A stretch of DNA of 64,000 bases from Coptis chinensis (lineage: Eukaryota > Streptophyta > Magnoliopsida > Ranunculales > Ranunculaceae): contig CM027379.1 of NCBI GenBank assembly GCA_015680905.1, positions 100,491,001 through 100,555,000 on the forward strand, read 5' to 3'. The translations under genes and the position numbers were made by a program. The first letter of the stretch is position 1, and the number at the start of each line of letters is the position of its first letter. Below are positions 45,875 through 58,429 of this stretch, one piece after another. The notes below the pieces were generated by a model. It ran no database searches. It was not told where the DNA came from and saw only the letters and a list, made by a program, of their open reading frames with translations.

Positions 45875-48800
45875 TTTTTTTTTTTTTTGGAAATAGAAAT
45901 TTTATTGATAATGAATTTTACAAATAATTAAAATAAATGTACAACAAGCTGCGCTACAAGTCGTTTATGAATGGAAAATCCTATCATCCTAAATAGAAAC
46001 TCGTTAGAACCAGCTGTCATTACGTTATTGTCCATAATTTTCTGCAATCTCTTAAGAAGCTCAATTGCATGTTGTGCTAAGAACCCAAAAGTGTCGAAAC
46101 TGAACGGAATTAAACAATATTGGTTAACCCTACAAGCCTCCTCATGTTTCTCAATTTTTCCTGTCATTGCTCTATTAGCTGCTTCTCCCACCTCAAAGAC
46201 TACATTCCCAAGCCCTAGCAACGGATCGGAGAGACTCTAGCTACATCAACACACACATGCTTCCCCTTAGACCAACTGTAAATCAAGATATCCGCAAGCC
46301 AAAGTGTCGATCTTCTCTCATTCGAATCAGTGAGAAAATTGACGGGAGCCTCTTTCTTCACTTGTACCCCAGCCCTCCAAAATGCATCACATAAAATGTC
46401 TCTTACATAATCATGTCAGTATTTGAAACCTGAAAAATGTCTGCAACGTGCTGCATGGTCCCCAAAAGCATCTAATATACTATTTTTGCATACTGGGCAA
46501 CATACCATCATTAGAGTACAAATGAATCATGAGACGGTATCGTAGAATAAAACGATACTCCACCGGTGACATTCGTTGTCCAAGTCCTTCATCAGAATAG
46601 CAAATAGAAAATCCTTTACGTGTTTCAACTACAAGCATCCAATGGCTGCTTTTTGACGAGCAGATAACTCAAACCACTCCCTCTCAAGAACAACACCGTA
46701 GAAAGCTTCTACCAATTTTTTTTTTATGGTTTTGAGGGGACGGTAGCATTCACAGCAAGAGAATTAAGGTCAAGATCGGGTAGACAGAAACATAATGCAT
46801 TGCTAGCATCATAAAAAATCTGACCCATAGGCACTAGACCATAACTCCTAGGAATGTGGTTATGAAGCTCATAAGTCTGAAAATGGGAGGTCACAAAAGC
46901 AAATGCAAAGACATCAGTGGCACAATAGATACCTAACCCACAAAGATGTAAATGAAACATTGCTAAACGCCACTGTAAATCACCGAAGCCAGGACCATCA
47001 TACACTATAATATCAAAAGTCTCAGCTACCTCCCAATAGACAAGTGTACAAGTACGAATCGCAAAGACCATCTTAGAGAGTACAAATCACAAAGACCAGC
47101 TTAGAGAGCCCAACACAAGCTTGTAAGAGCGCTAACTCACACTGTGGATCCTCCAATACAGCTAAATGGTCTATCAAAGTCATAGCCTTTTCGACACGCT
47201 TGTGAGCAAGGCTCATGAAAAAAGAAAAATTAGTACTGACTGCCCCTCCAAGCAACCTAACCCCCTGTTGAGGACGGGATAAATCTGAAGAAAAGAAATC
47301 AGGAGTGGAGCGTCGTGGATCCATTGATGGCCAAAATATCTCAGTTTTAGCCACATTAAGAACTAGCCTATAAGAAGGTCATTCTTCTAGAATCATATTC
47401 AAAGCTGCCGCCACCTATTTTGTATCCCCAATCAGAGTTCCATTGTTTAAGCACCAAGCCTGGAGTAATAACTGACAACTAGTCTAGATTTGTAAAATTA
47501 GAGGGTGCAACACCAGTGCAAAGAGAAGGGGACCCAAATGATCGCCTTGCTAAACCCCAGTAGCAGACCATATGTAATCATCCCCCATATTAAAAGCATT
47601 ATGAAAATCAACTAGCAATATAGAAAGAAAAGTATTGTCACAGTTAGCATATACCATGTGATTGACAGCATGCAAAATTGCCTTTGCCCCACCAGGGACA
47701 CCACTGAAAATCCTGCAAGTACCCTACCACATATTTGGAAACTCCTTTCATTGCAATTTTGGAAACAAGACGACGCCAAACTATGCCCACAACTATCAGA
47801 TGAATGCTATTATCCGGCTTAAGAAGTGGAGTAAGCGGAGCACTCGCTACAAATTCCACTACCAGCTGTGGACATCATTCTTGTAACCAACGATTCACCA
47901 CAGGATTCAAGGCATCTAACAAGTCAGATGATATAGCTGCTGCAACAACACTTATGGCATCTAACAAGTGCTGAGCACAGAGACCATCACGGCCACAAGA
48001 AGTGCCTTTCGGAAACGACTTAATGCTTGACAATAAGGTGTCTCTTTCTACCAATAAAGGGGGCTCGGCGAAAGGAATATAGGTGGTTGTCGAATAAGGT
48101 GTTTTTCCTCTAATGCATGTACAATCTCCGGTATTGGAGGCAACCTTTGATGATGACAACACTTTTACCGTTGCAACAAAATGTCCAACAATAACTTTCT
48201 GCAAGCATCGACGCACATTCTGAGTGGGGATGGATTTTCCGATTAAGTGGATTGAAAGAGGCTCTATTACAGACTCTAAAAGACGAAACATCCCACCAAG
48301 CTCATTCCATGTTGTCAAAGCATGGAGAATTTGTTTATGCTGAAGGTTTTTATAGTACCAAAACGACATTCCTGACGATTCTGTGGTTGAAAAACTTGCA
48401 GAGTGTATTGCGGTATAAGGAGAAGACGAACCTAAGGCATAACTGAACCAGGATCAGCCGGGATATCCTAGAGAGCAGATTTCAGTGCACTAGAAAAAGC
48501 CAACAACAAGCACATGGTATACTTTTCACAATTCGGAATGGTATACGGAATGCACTATCAAGTAACATCTCATAAAGATGGAAAACAATAACAAGCGGAT
48601 TGGGGGTATCACAGTCACCCCTGTGTGTCGTGAGAGTAAGATCCATAGTGTTGGGCTTAGGGGGTGGATGTGGTATGCCCACAATGACACATGCGGGTTC
48701 TCATCTCTCCATCAAAGCAGGTGGTTCTATGGTATCATCTGGATGACGACACGATATACCAAGTGCGTGGATGCAAAGACAAATGCCACAAATCTATTTG

Positions 48801-49126
48801 TCTAATGAATTTAAGGAGTTCTCCAATGACAAATACAATTCAATATCATCCTTAATTTCCTCCCGTACCCTTTCGATACTCAACTGACAATCCAAGTGTT
48901 GTTTATCAAAATGTGTAAAACTGTAGGGAACAGTAAACCCATTATTGTTTACCCCATTGGTGCGTCCATGACGACCACAGAAAGGACAATGAACACGTTT
49001 CTTAGGGAGTGGGGCAATGAAACCTGAATAAGCAACTAAGAGATGATGCCTTTCTTCCCTCTCATAGCTAGATCTCGTCGGCAACTCAACAAATCTCAAA
49101 ATATACAACAAAACCCGTCGAACCAC
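45875..49126 (-). pseudogene. Orphan plant reverse-transcriptase gene, decayed and A-tailed
   Basis: Successive minus-strand frames follow one plant protein family that I know from annotated plant proteomes: a Cys/His piece (CPFCGRHGRTNG) at about 49000, VKSIP near 48500, KVLSSSKVASNT and FPKGTSCGRDGL near 48100, FVASAPLTPLLKPDN and WRRLVSKIAMKG near 47750, LVDFHNAFN and GDHLGPLLFALVLHPLI near 47550, VAKTEIFWP and GVRLLGGAVSTNF near 47250, GPGFGDLQWRLA near 46980, and a C-terminal FSFDTFGFLAQHAIELLKRL near 46080. The catalytic YLDD has become CLNN. Stops and shifts are many. AATAAA (minus, 45901-45906) followed 12 bases later by a 14-base A-run (45875-45888) shows a retroposed 3' end. Confidence 0.8.
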
Positions 49127-49577
49127 AAATCACAAAACCTAATACAGATAAATCCCAAAACCAAATCCCGTAGGCAGTTAAGGAAATTCCAAAACTCGTT
49201 GAACAACACCTAAAACCCAATTTTATTTATTATTTTTATTTATTTTATTTTTTTAAGTGGTGGTTGTGAGGTTTAGAAGTCTACATGATGGAAGTGGTGG
49301 GTTATATTTGGACATGGTGGTTAGCAGTGTTAGGATAATGATTGGCTGAAGGTAGTGGTGTAAGTAGCGGTTTGCATAGGAGGAAGATGGTGGTTGTGGC
49401 AGATCAGTTGAGGGTGTGATGGTACGTAGTGGTTAATCTAAGGAGAGGGAAGGAATTGAGCATTGGTTAATCTAAGGAGAAGGAAGGAATTGAGCAATCT
49501 AAGGAGAGGTGAAATTGTGGGTTGTTTTAGATTTGATACTTAGTTTGATATTTATTTTAAAGTCATTTTAGGAATCG

Positions 49578-49675
<98 letters not shown>

Positions 49676-49746
49676 TATTTATTTGTTGATTTTTATTTGC
49701 AGAGGAGACACTATACACTTCATTCATTTTTTTTTTTTGGTAAAGG
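49127..49746. other. Spacer with (TA)n tract
   Basis: No gene. GGTGGTTGTG-like words repeat near 49256-49390, and a pure TA run of about 45 units spans 49580-49672. Confidence 0.7.
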
Positions 49747-50236
49747 CACTACTAAAAAAAGGGCTTTCTATGACGGCTATTTTTTTTCTACCTTGACGAC
49801 TTCCGTATAACCCGTCATTATTTCTAACTCACCATTAATTTTATGATGCTTGATGTCAAATGTTGACGGTTATAGGTCATGCGTCATAAATATATGTGAC
49901 ATTTTTTATCAATGTGTCAAGTTAGTGACTAACAATTGTATACTTATCGTTCATTTTATGACGCATGATGTTAATGTTGACTGTTATACGCTAGCTATCA
50001 TAAATATCTTTGACGTTTTTTTATTAATGTGTCAAGTTTGGTGTCTAATTTATGAGTTCATTCTCACAAACGTCAAGTAAAAAATTGTCTAACTTTTTCC
50101 TTCTGGCACTAACCGGTGTTTAATTAATTGTCTAACCATTTGGGAACAATTAAAAATGAAACCATTGTAACCGACTGGTCGAGCGAACTATGAATATGAA
50201 TAATTGGGTTAAGTCTCGGGTCAGTAATAGTATACC

Positions 50237-50418
50237 CATAGTTCGTGACTCCGAACGAAACTTCGGAATTCCGTCCGGAATTTCGGTTTTTCAAAAAAAC
50301 GGAATTCCAAATAAAGAGTCGAAATATCCAAAATTTCGAATGTGATAGGGGTCGAAATTTAATGAATTTTGGATTTTGGATTTTTGTCGAATTCGAGAAT
50401 TCAAAAAATTCAACTATG
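50237..50418. mobile_element. hAT-type MITE (182 bp, TSD AGTATACC)
   Basis: AGTATACC is duplicated at 50229-50236 and 50419-50426. The inner ends are CATAGTTCGTGA and, inverted, CATAGTTGAATT. The core is made of GAATTC/TTCGGAAT words. It is nested in the larger CACTA element. Confidence 0.88.
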
Positions 50419-50426
50419 AGTATACC

Positions 50427-52685
50427 CAATTCTTAATAACCAAACTTTTTTTTTGGTAACTCAATAACCAAACATCCCAAATAACCAAAACTATGATTCC
50501 CTATCTAATACCGAAGGTAATAAAATCAATATGGAGAAAATTTCCCGCTCAACAAATATACAACGCACGCTTTCTAATCTAATTCCCGGATTCTCCTAAA
50601 CCCTAACAGTTTATTATCGTAAGTTGTCAAATTGGGATTGGAGATTGGTTAACGCGCGAAAGAGGTAAATATTCCCCTTCACTCTGATTCATAGGGATTT
50701 GCTTTGGAAACCCTAGCATAGTATCTCAATTATATATAAATTTAAATGTCTGCATCTTTTAACTTATCTTGAATTTCAGAATCGTAGCAGTGTTCTCTTA
50801 GAGTCGAACTTGGAGTGGAGTGCGTTGCTTTTGCCAAGGAAGTGATTTCTTATTAGCAAGTAAGATTTTACTTTTGTTTTTTTGTTATCTGTTAAGCATT
50901 CTATAAAGGTTTTATAATGTTGTTTTGATTTAAAATTTCATTAAATAGGGTGTTTGGAATTTTTTTAAAGGTATTATCTATACATAACCTGTTTTGGCTG
51001 CAATCTTGTTTAACACGTATCTGGATTCTGGATTGCTTTAGTGATTCTTTTTGGGTACTCAACTGGATGCTTATTGCTGATGCTATTTTCTGTTGGTTTG
51101 TTTGTAAAACTCTTTTGAACCATGCCATAGTTTCCGAGGGATGTTTTAACATTATATTTTTAAGTGAACTTAGTTCTCCTTATTGAGTTTGATTTGAACT
51201 TATATTCTTCAAGATTTGTGTGTGTATATATATATATCGATCAAGTAGTAAGAAATGTGTCGTCAAAAATTACATCATTAACACTCATACTTACTACAAG
51301 CCCGAACAGATTGGCCATCAATTTTGGTCACACTAGCCTTTCTCGAAGTTAAAAGCTTGTTTAGAACCATTAACCTTTGCATCACCCGTGGGGGTAGCAA
51401 GTTTGGTCGTTGGGCTTCTTCGCTTGTTTAAAACCACTAATCTTAGCATCACCGGAAGGAACAGTGAGTACCCAGAAAGTTCTTTTAGTTTATTCTTATT
51501 TGCCACCTACTTCTTTTTTTCCCTAAGCTTGGTCTTTTTATATTGCCACTACCCTTAGCCGAGTCGAAATGGCTACTTCCACCTTAGCCTCCTTCTCTCC
51601 ATCTTTGGGCTTTGCCACATTAATTTTTTTTCAAGACCGATTTGGTAGTAGCATCTGAAGCACTTTTTTTGATGACCCACAACGTGCCCATTAGAACTGC
51701 TGCTACTCTTTAACAATAAATGCCTTTGCCGGCTTACTTAAATATACCAACTAGGTTAGCGGTAGCACTCTTCACTCCATTACTATCATTTAACTTGGTC
51801 GGTTTAATCGAAAAGAACCTCCTACCGATACATTCTTGCTAACCAAAATTGAATCTCACGGTACTCTCTAGACGAAAGTATATGTTGTGATCATACAAGA
51901 TTTTCCGCCGCATCGAATGCTTTTCTCCTCCTCGGCTGATGATCAATGAAAATATGGTGGAACTAGTAGATCGAGATCGGCGGCACATCGCATTAGTTTT
52001 AGTTGGCTCCGCAAAGAGCCGTTCGTGAAAGGTAGCTATAGGGGAAAGCGTAAGTAAGGGAAGCAACGCTCGGGTAAGCAGCTGTAAAAGGTAACCCGAA
52101 GTCGACTACGACTTGTCATTGTCCCTCCGATCGATCATTCCGGTTACAACCCGTTCCACGGTGATAAAATACTGGTCCTGCTGTTTTGTCTTGTTTGAGG
52201 CGTTAAAGGTAGAAGATAGGCCTTGTAGTTCCGGTAGAGTAGGCGTTATTGACCGATATGAGGGTTGTATTTTTGTTGAGGGAGACAGTTCTTGTTGATG
52301 AAGTAGTCAAGGCCTTCTTGTAAGAACTATAGGTAGAATGAGCTAACATAGAAGCCATTGTCATCATCACTTTTGATGTCTTAAGCAAATCAAGAAATCG
52401 AATCCGAGTATGATCCCGACTCGAGATCCGTGCCTAGGTAACGTGATAGAGTCCTACCTTTATGAGAGGTTAACGGTTTCGGGTGGTGAAAGAGAAACGG
52501 GTTTCCTCCGAATTGGATGTTTTCACAAGTGAATTATACAAGTGCCCCTTTTTTTTCTAAACTTAAGGTGCTTAACTACATTTACTATAGTTAACACTAT
52601 TACTTGAATGGAGAATATTGTAAACAACTCCCTGAATAATTCTGGGTAGTTGTCCCGCATTGTATTTGTCGAGCAAAACCACAAA
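50427..52685. other. CACTA 5' interior without a clear gene
   Basis: AT-rich to 51300. From 51830 down to 51350 the minus strand has a Lys/Ala-rich broken frame (KPKDGEKEAKVEVA) with two copies of a GDAK(I/V)(S/N)G(F/S)KQA unit. The remainder has no recognisable coding. Confidence 0.35.
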
Positions 52686-52694
52686 TAAGTGTAA

Positions 52695-53446
52695 GAGAAT
52701 TGCTAAGCGCCCTCACCCCTTTACGGGTAGGACCATCCTATCTCTAATTAAAACAAGAAAAGGTGACCAAGTAAATGTTTTGAGCTGCTTTCTTTAAAAT
52801 CATTTTTTTAAAGTGGGTTGAGTCCAATTAAAAACAAGAAACAAGAAAAAGGGAAATAGAAGAGAATTCCAGAGACACGGGCTATGTAATTTCTTTTGAT
52901 GTTTGAGTTGGTCTTCTTCAAATTGATTAAGTCATTTTCTCTTGGTTAGTTATGAACAATTATCAACATATCTTGTGGCAAAGTTGCTTTCCAAATCTGT
53001 TCCTTTAAATTCATAAATCTTCCAAGAAAGGTTCTTTACAACATAAGCAATCTACTAAAGCATTTGAAATTTGAACAAATCACACAAGTAGTTATATCTT
53101 GTATTGTGGTCATAGTGGAAGTGTGGAACCATGATGGGATGGAACAAAGAAAGTGAGTGCTCCAGATCAGATCCCGTACAAAATATAAGAGAACGTTATG
53201 ACGGAATTCAGGGGTATGATATGTTCATCACTAGACCAGTTCTGGTGGGACTTTCAGTGAGGGTCGGTCTGTTTTTAGTTTGGATGAGAAGGTAGTGAGT
53301 TAACTCACTTCTTGATTTTTGGTCTTTACTTCATTTAGTTTTAATAAAAGAGGAACTTCTAGAAATGGTCAACAAGTAAGTTCTTTTGTCAGATATAGAG
53401 GTAGGATGGTCCTACCCCTTAAAGGGGGAGGACGCTAGCAATTCTC
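52695..53446. mobile_element. Mutator-like MITE (752 bp, 9-bp TSD)
   Basis: TAAGTGTAA is duplicated exactly at 52686-52694 and 53447-53455. Terminal inverted repeats of about 52 bp start GAGAATTGCTAAGCGCC on the left and GAGAATTGCTAGCGTCC on the right, and both contain GGGTAGGACCATCCTA. No transposase is present. A 9-bp duplication is the mark of Mutator-like elements. It is nested in the CACTA element. Confidence 0.95.
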
Positions 53447-53454
53447 TAAGTGTA

Positions 53455-53458
<4 letters not shown>

Positions 53459-53494
<36 letters not shown>
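53459..53494. repeat. (AAT)n microsatellite
   Basis: About 12 AAT triplets directly after the MULE target duplication. Confidence 0.95.
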
Positions 53495-53497
<3 letters not shown>

Positions 53498-54048
53498 TGA
53501 ATAGAATTAGAGTGTGAAAAGTTAGAAGAAATAATTATTACCATGATTGGTAAACGAGATGAAGTAGAAAACTTGCCGGGTAAAGAACCGAATACAAAGA
53601 GTCTATTAAGCTGAAACGCCATTTAGAGATAATGATTATAATAATATGTTGGAATGATAATTTGTTTAGCAGTCAAACAATCCATTTAGAGTGGAGTACG
53701 GCTCATTCAAGTGAAAAATGAGAGAGAGAGAGTCATAGAGCAGTGTCTCCTTTTATATATAGAAGAAGTGTGAATAGTGTGTTATGGACTTACAGTGAAC
53801 TAGTAATCAAATTGAGATTGTTAGTAAGTAAATTAATTTGCTCCATTGCAAATGTCTACTGGAAAGTAGTAGTGATACAAAAATTAGAGCACTTTTATGG
53901 TGCCTATGAGAATACATAGTAATAGAGAAGAATAAAATCACTAACAGATTTAATGATCTTGAAGTGATTATTTTTATTTTTATTTTCTTAACTAAAAGAG
54001 TGCAAAATTTGGGTGTTTTCAGGATTTTTGTGTTATACTTTATTCGAA

Positions 54049-57000
54049 ATGGACAAAATGTGGATGTCCAAGGATAGGCTAACAAATGAATATATTGTAG
54101 GGGTTAAGAATTTTCTTCTGTTTGCAAATCCAACAAAGAGTGAGACCATTCTCATAAGATGTCCATGCAAACACTGTGTGAATCTTTGTGAGTTTACTCA
54201 AAAGGAGGTTAGAAACCATCTTTTTGAATCTGGTATCGACCAACACTATACTAGCTGGATATATCACGGGGAGAAAAGTCATAATGCAGCTCCTTCTAGT
54301 GTCGATGGAAATGGAGACCATCAAGATTATCACAATATGGAAACTCCAGAAGATGCAGCAAGTACAAAAAACTTGCTAGATGCTGGACGTGACCAATTCA
54401 CCGGTGATCCTGTAGAGTTTGAACAATTGCTCCAAGATGCTGAGAAACCATTATATGAAGGGTGTACAAAGTTTACCAAGTTATCAATGGTGGTTAAACT
54501 ATTCAATCTAAAAGCCAAAGGTGGGTGGTCGACAAGACTTTTTCAAAGTTCTTGAAATTGTTTGGAGAGGCGCTTAGGAAGGTCATTTACTACCGTCCTC
54601 ACTTGAATAAGGTCAAGAAGACATTGTCCGTCTATGGAATGAAGTATGAAAAGATACATGCATGTCCTAATGACTGCATCCTGTATGAGGTGACACATTA
54701 TAAGGATCTTCTTGTGTGTCCTACTTGTGGAGCGCCAAGATATAAGGAGAATAAAAATATGACCGAGACAAGTAAAGGTGTGCCCGCAAAGTTTTTTGTG
54801 GTATTTTCCACCCATCCCAAGGTTCAAAAAGATGTTTCAGTCTATGCAAATAGCAAAGGATTTGACATGGCATGCTGATGCAAGAGAAGTTGATGACAAA
54901 TTGTGTCACCCAGCAGATTCCCCAGCATGGAAGACTGTAGATTGCATGTGGCGAGTTTGCGCCAGATTCACGAAATCTGCCTCGCGACTCTCTCGCAGAT
55001 GGTGTCAATCCACACGGTTCTATGAGTAGTAGGTATAGTTGTTGGCCAGTTATGTTGATCACTTACAACCTTCCACCATGGTCAGGCGTGAAGAGAAAGT
55101 TTATGATGCTTACATTGTTGATATCAGTCCACGACAACCGGGGAACGATATTGATGTGTACTTGAGGCCCTTGATTGACGACTTAAAAATTTTATGGAAT
55201 ATTGGGGGTCGATGCTTATGATGCTTACCGACATGAATCCTTTACATTGAGAGTTGTGCTAATGTGGACAATAAATGATTTTCCCGACATGGTAACCTAT
55301 CCGGGTTATTGCGTTAAAGGATATTATGCTTGTCCAATATGCGGTGAGAATACACCTTCGCCGATGAAGCATTCTAAGAAGATTGTATACATGTCCACCG
55401 AAGATTCCTCCCAAAGAACCACCCCTTACGTAAAGCGAAGAAGATGTTTAATGGTAAACAAGAGTTTCGATCACAAACGGAACTATTAACCGTGAGAAAG
55501 TAAAAGAAAAGGTTAAACCGCTTAATATTTCTTGGGGAAAAAAGTTAAGAATGTAATTGCGAAGAATTTAGCAAAACGAAAAGGGCGGAAAGAAGTTCTT
55601 AAACGAAAATTGAAAAAGTCAATGGGTAAAAGGAAGCGACAGGGTGCAGAGAAAAAGGCAAAGACGCCAACCACATCAGCAAGGGTTGATACTGGAGTCG
55701 ATGATATTTTGAAATGTTGGAAAAAGTCGTCAATATTTTTTGAACTGGACTATTGGGAGTATTTGCCTGTTAGACACAACTTGGATGTCATGCATATTGA
55801 GAAGAATGTTTGTGACAGCATTATTGGTACATTGCTTAACATTCCTTTCAAAACAAAGGATACTATTAACGGTCGTCTTGATCTTGAGGAGATGGGAAGG
55901 GCGGAGTTGGCACCAAAGATAGGTAAAAGTAAAACTTTCCTACCCCCAGCTTGTTTTACATTATCTAGGGATGAAAAAAGAAGAGTTTGCCAAACATTGC
56001 ATGAGTTGAAAGTTCCCGAAGGATACTCTTCTAATTTCAAGCCCCGTGTTTCAATGGATGATCTAAAATTACAAGGGCTGAAGTCGCACGATTGCCACGT
56101 TTTGATGCAGCAGTTGCTTCCTGTGGCTATACGATCTGTCTTGCCAAAGCATGTGAGATATGCAATTGTCAGGTTGTGCTTCTTCTTCAGTGCACTTTGT
56201 GCAAAAGTAATAGATGTGCAGTAGCTGAGTCAAATTCAAAGAGATGTTGTTGTCACCGTATGTATGTTGGAAAAATACTTTCCCCCGTCATTCTTTGACA
56301 TCATGGTTCATCTCACGATTCATCTTGTTAGAGAGGTGAAGCTTTGTGGTCCAGTTTTCTTCCGATGGATGTACCCATTTGAGAGGTAAACCAACTTACT
56401 GAGCTTTCCTTTATCCTTGGTTCGTATGACATAGTAAGCATCATTGTACCATTTTCCCATTGAAATGTCTTAGGTACATGGCGGTGTTGAAGGGTTATGT
56501 ACTAAACCGCTATTGTCCAGAAGGTTGCATTGCTGAAAATTATATTGCAGAGGAAGCAATTGGGTTTTGTAGTGAATTCTTATCTGACTTGGATGCAATT
56601 GGAGTTCCTCCCAATTGTAAAATCACTCCTGATGATATGCTGGTGGAGGGAGTTACCCCTGTAGGAGGAGGTCTCTGCTGCCGAAGTTGATAAATCTTGC
56701 CTTGGAGCAAGCGCATATTTATGTGTTGCACAACACAGGAGTTGTTGAGCCTTACATAGGGTAAAATATGTTGATAGTTTATATCCATTCTTCCATTGGT
56801 TTAGAATTTCTATAGCTAAATGTGAGATTGCTTTTGGTAACTAAATAGGGAGCACATGGACTACCTGAAGAAAATCCACCCCCGTCAGTCAAAGAAACCA
56901 ACATGGTTACAAGAAGAACACAATCGTACCTTTAGTGATTGGCTTAAAGAAAGGGTACAATTAAGCAATTCTAAAGTACCATTTCTTCTGTAAACTCCAT

Positions 57001-57620
57001 TTAATTGTTACTAACCCTTAAAAGAACACAGGTTTCACAAGAGCGATGCATCACCAATAACAAAGTCTCGGATACCTTAATGTGGATATCTCAAGGGCCT
57101 CGGATGCATATATTAAATTATGAAAGCTATATCATCAATGGTTATCGGTTTTCCACAAAAAATCGGGATGCTTCACGTGTCACTCAAAACAGTGGTGTGA
57201 GCTTGGTGGCCGCAGCAATGCAAGTTGCAAGTCGCGAAGGATAAGAAACCCCTTTTCTCGATATGTCCTTTTATGGAGTTATTGTTGAAATATGGCTGCT
57301 TGATTATTTTAATTTTCACGTTCGGTGTTCGGTGTGATTGGGTTGATAGTAGGAATGGTATCAAGAAAGATGATTTGGGTTTCACATTAGTTGATCTTGG
57401 TAGAGTTGGGCATAAATCTGATTCGTTTATCTTAGCTTCTCAAGTCAAACAAGTCTTTTTTGTTCCTGACCAACTTGATCCTAAGTGGTCAGTTGCTCTG
57501 GCAGCTCCTAAAAGATGTTATAATGTTGGCGATATTGGTAATGGCGTGTTTGATGGGGACATAGGAGACAAGGTTCATCTGAAGTATTTCCAAGTCGCGA
57601 TTCTTTTGATTTGATTGATG
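54049..57620 (+). pseudogene. CACTA TNP2-type transposase, broken
   Basis: The ATG at 54049 (MDKMWMSKDRLTNEY) opens the transposase-associated zinc domain (ILIRCPCKHCVN, then HLFESGID..YTSWIYHGE). The TNP2 core follows in shifting frames: YGMKYEKIHACPNDCILY, LVCPTCGAPRYK, DDKLCHPADSPAWKTVD, PGNDIDVYLRPLIDDL, MWTINDFPDM and YYACPICGENTPSP. Then come the DNLDVMHIEKN-like block (VRHNLDVMHIEKNVCDSIIG), a DUF4218 region (LKSHDCHVLMQQLLP, MAVLKGYVLNRYCPEG) and a DUF4216 region (WVDSRNGIKKDDLGFTLVDL, QVKQVFFVPDQLDPKWSV). Transposase binds the ends and moves the element. There are frameshifts near 54527 and 54830 and stops near 55027 and 56222. Introns near 56385-56473 and 56760-56848 are plausible. 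Confidence 0.85.
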
Positions 57621-58429
57621 AATCTCGGTTAGTTTACACCGCGTGAAGACTGTGAGGGAATATGGGTTGAGAATGAATCATCTAAAACCTAGTCATTTTG
57701 TTTTATTTTATTTTCTTTTGTTTCGGGATTTTTTATTGTAAGATTCTCTATAAGTTGTCAATTGATCAAGATTTTTTAAGCCTTAGTGAATCTTGTATTT
57801 AGTTATTTCTATTAGTTACTTTTTTCTGTTTTTCCATTTGGAGCTTTACTTATTTCATGAGTAGACTTCATCTATGCCAGGTATTATTCAAACAAATTGC
57901 TATTACTAGGTGTTTATATATATATTTGTTTTTCCTTCTGTGCATATTCTTGTTCATCTCATATAATACTAATTAATGCCCTGTGCTTATATTTTTAAGC
58001 TTAGCCTACTAGCCATGGATCGGAAGAGGTTGTCCATTTCAAGATGAGGTTGTTCATTCCGAGGATGAGGTTGTCCATTCGAAGGCTAAAACACCTATAA
58101 GTACCAAAAAAAAAGGAGAGGCGAATCAGTAATGCACCTTTTTTTTTTCGGTCGGGATTGGGATGGTATCATCATAAGAGTTCACTTTGATGGGAAAGGT
58201 AGGCCTATAGGCTAAAAAGTTTGTAATAAGCTTTTTGGTTGGGAAGGTGCTCTCTTAGGAGTCCGATTCCCCTAAGTGCTTTTCAAAAGTGGACGAAAGC
58301 ACCACCAGAACTTTTAAAACTATTATGGGCTGGCATACTGGTAATTTATTTTGAATGTTGAATTTTTATTTTCTTGTTGTTTCTTATCTTGCTTGTAACT
58401 TGGATTCGGTTTATTTATTCGTGACCCAG
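57621..58429. other. Intergenic or 5' region between the two CACTA genes
   Basis: No supportable gene. A short GAGGTTGTCCATTC phrase is repeated around 58027-58080. Confidence 0.4.

Noticed and set aside
48482..48682. Separate small gene on the minus strand
   Set aside because: Its residues (ending VKSIPCACCWLF) continue the orphan RT pseudogene, so it was merged with that entry.
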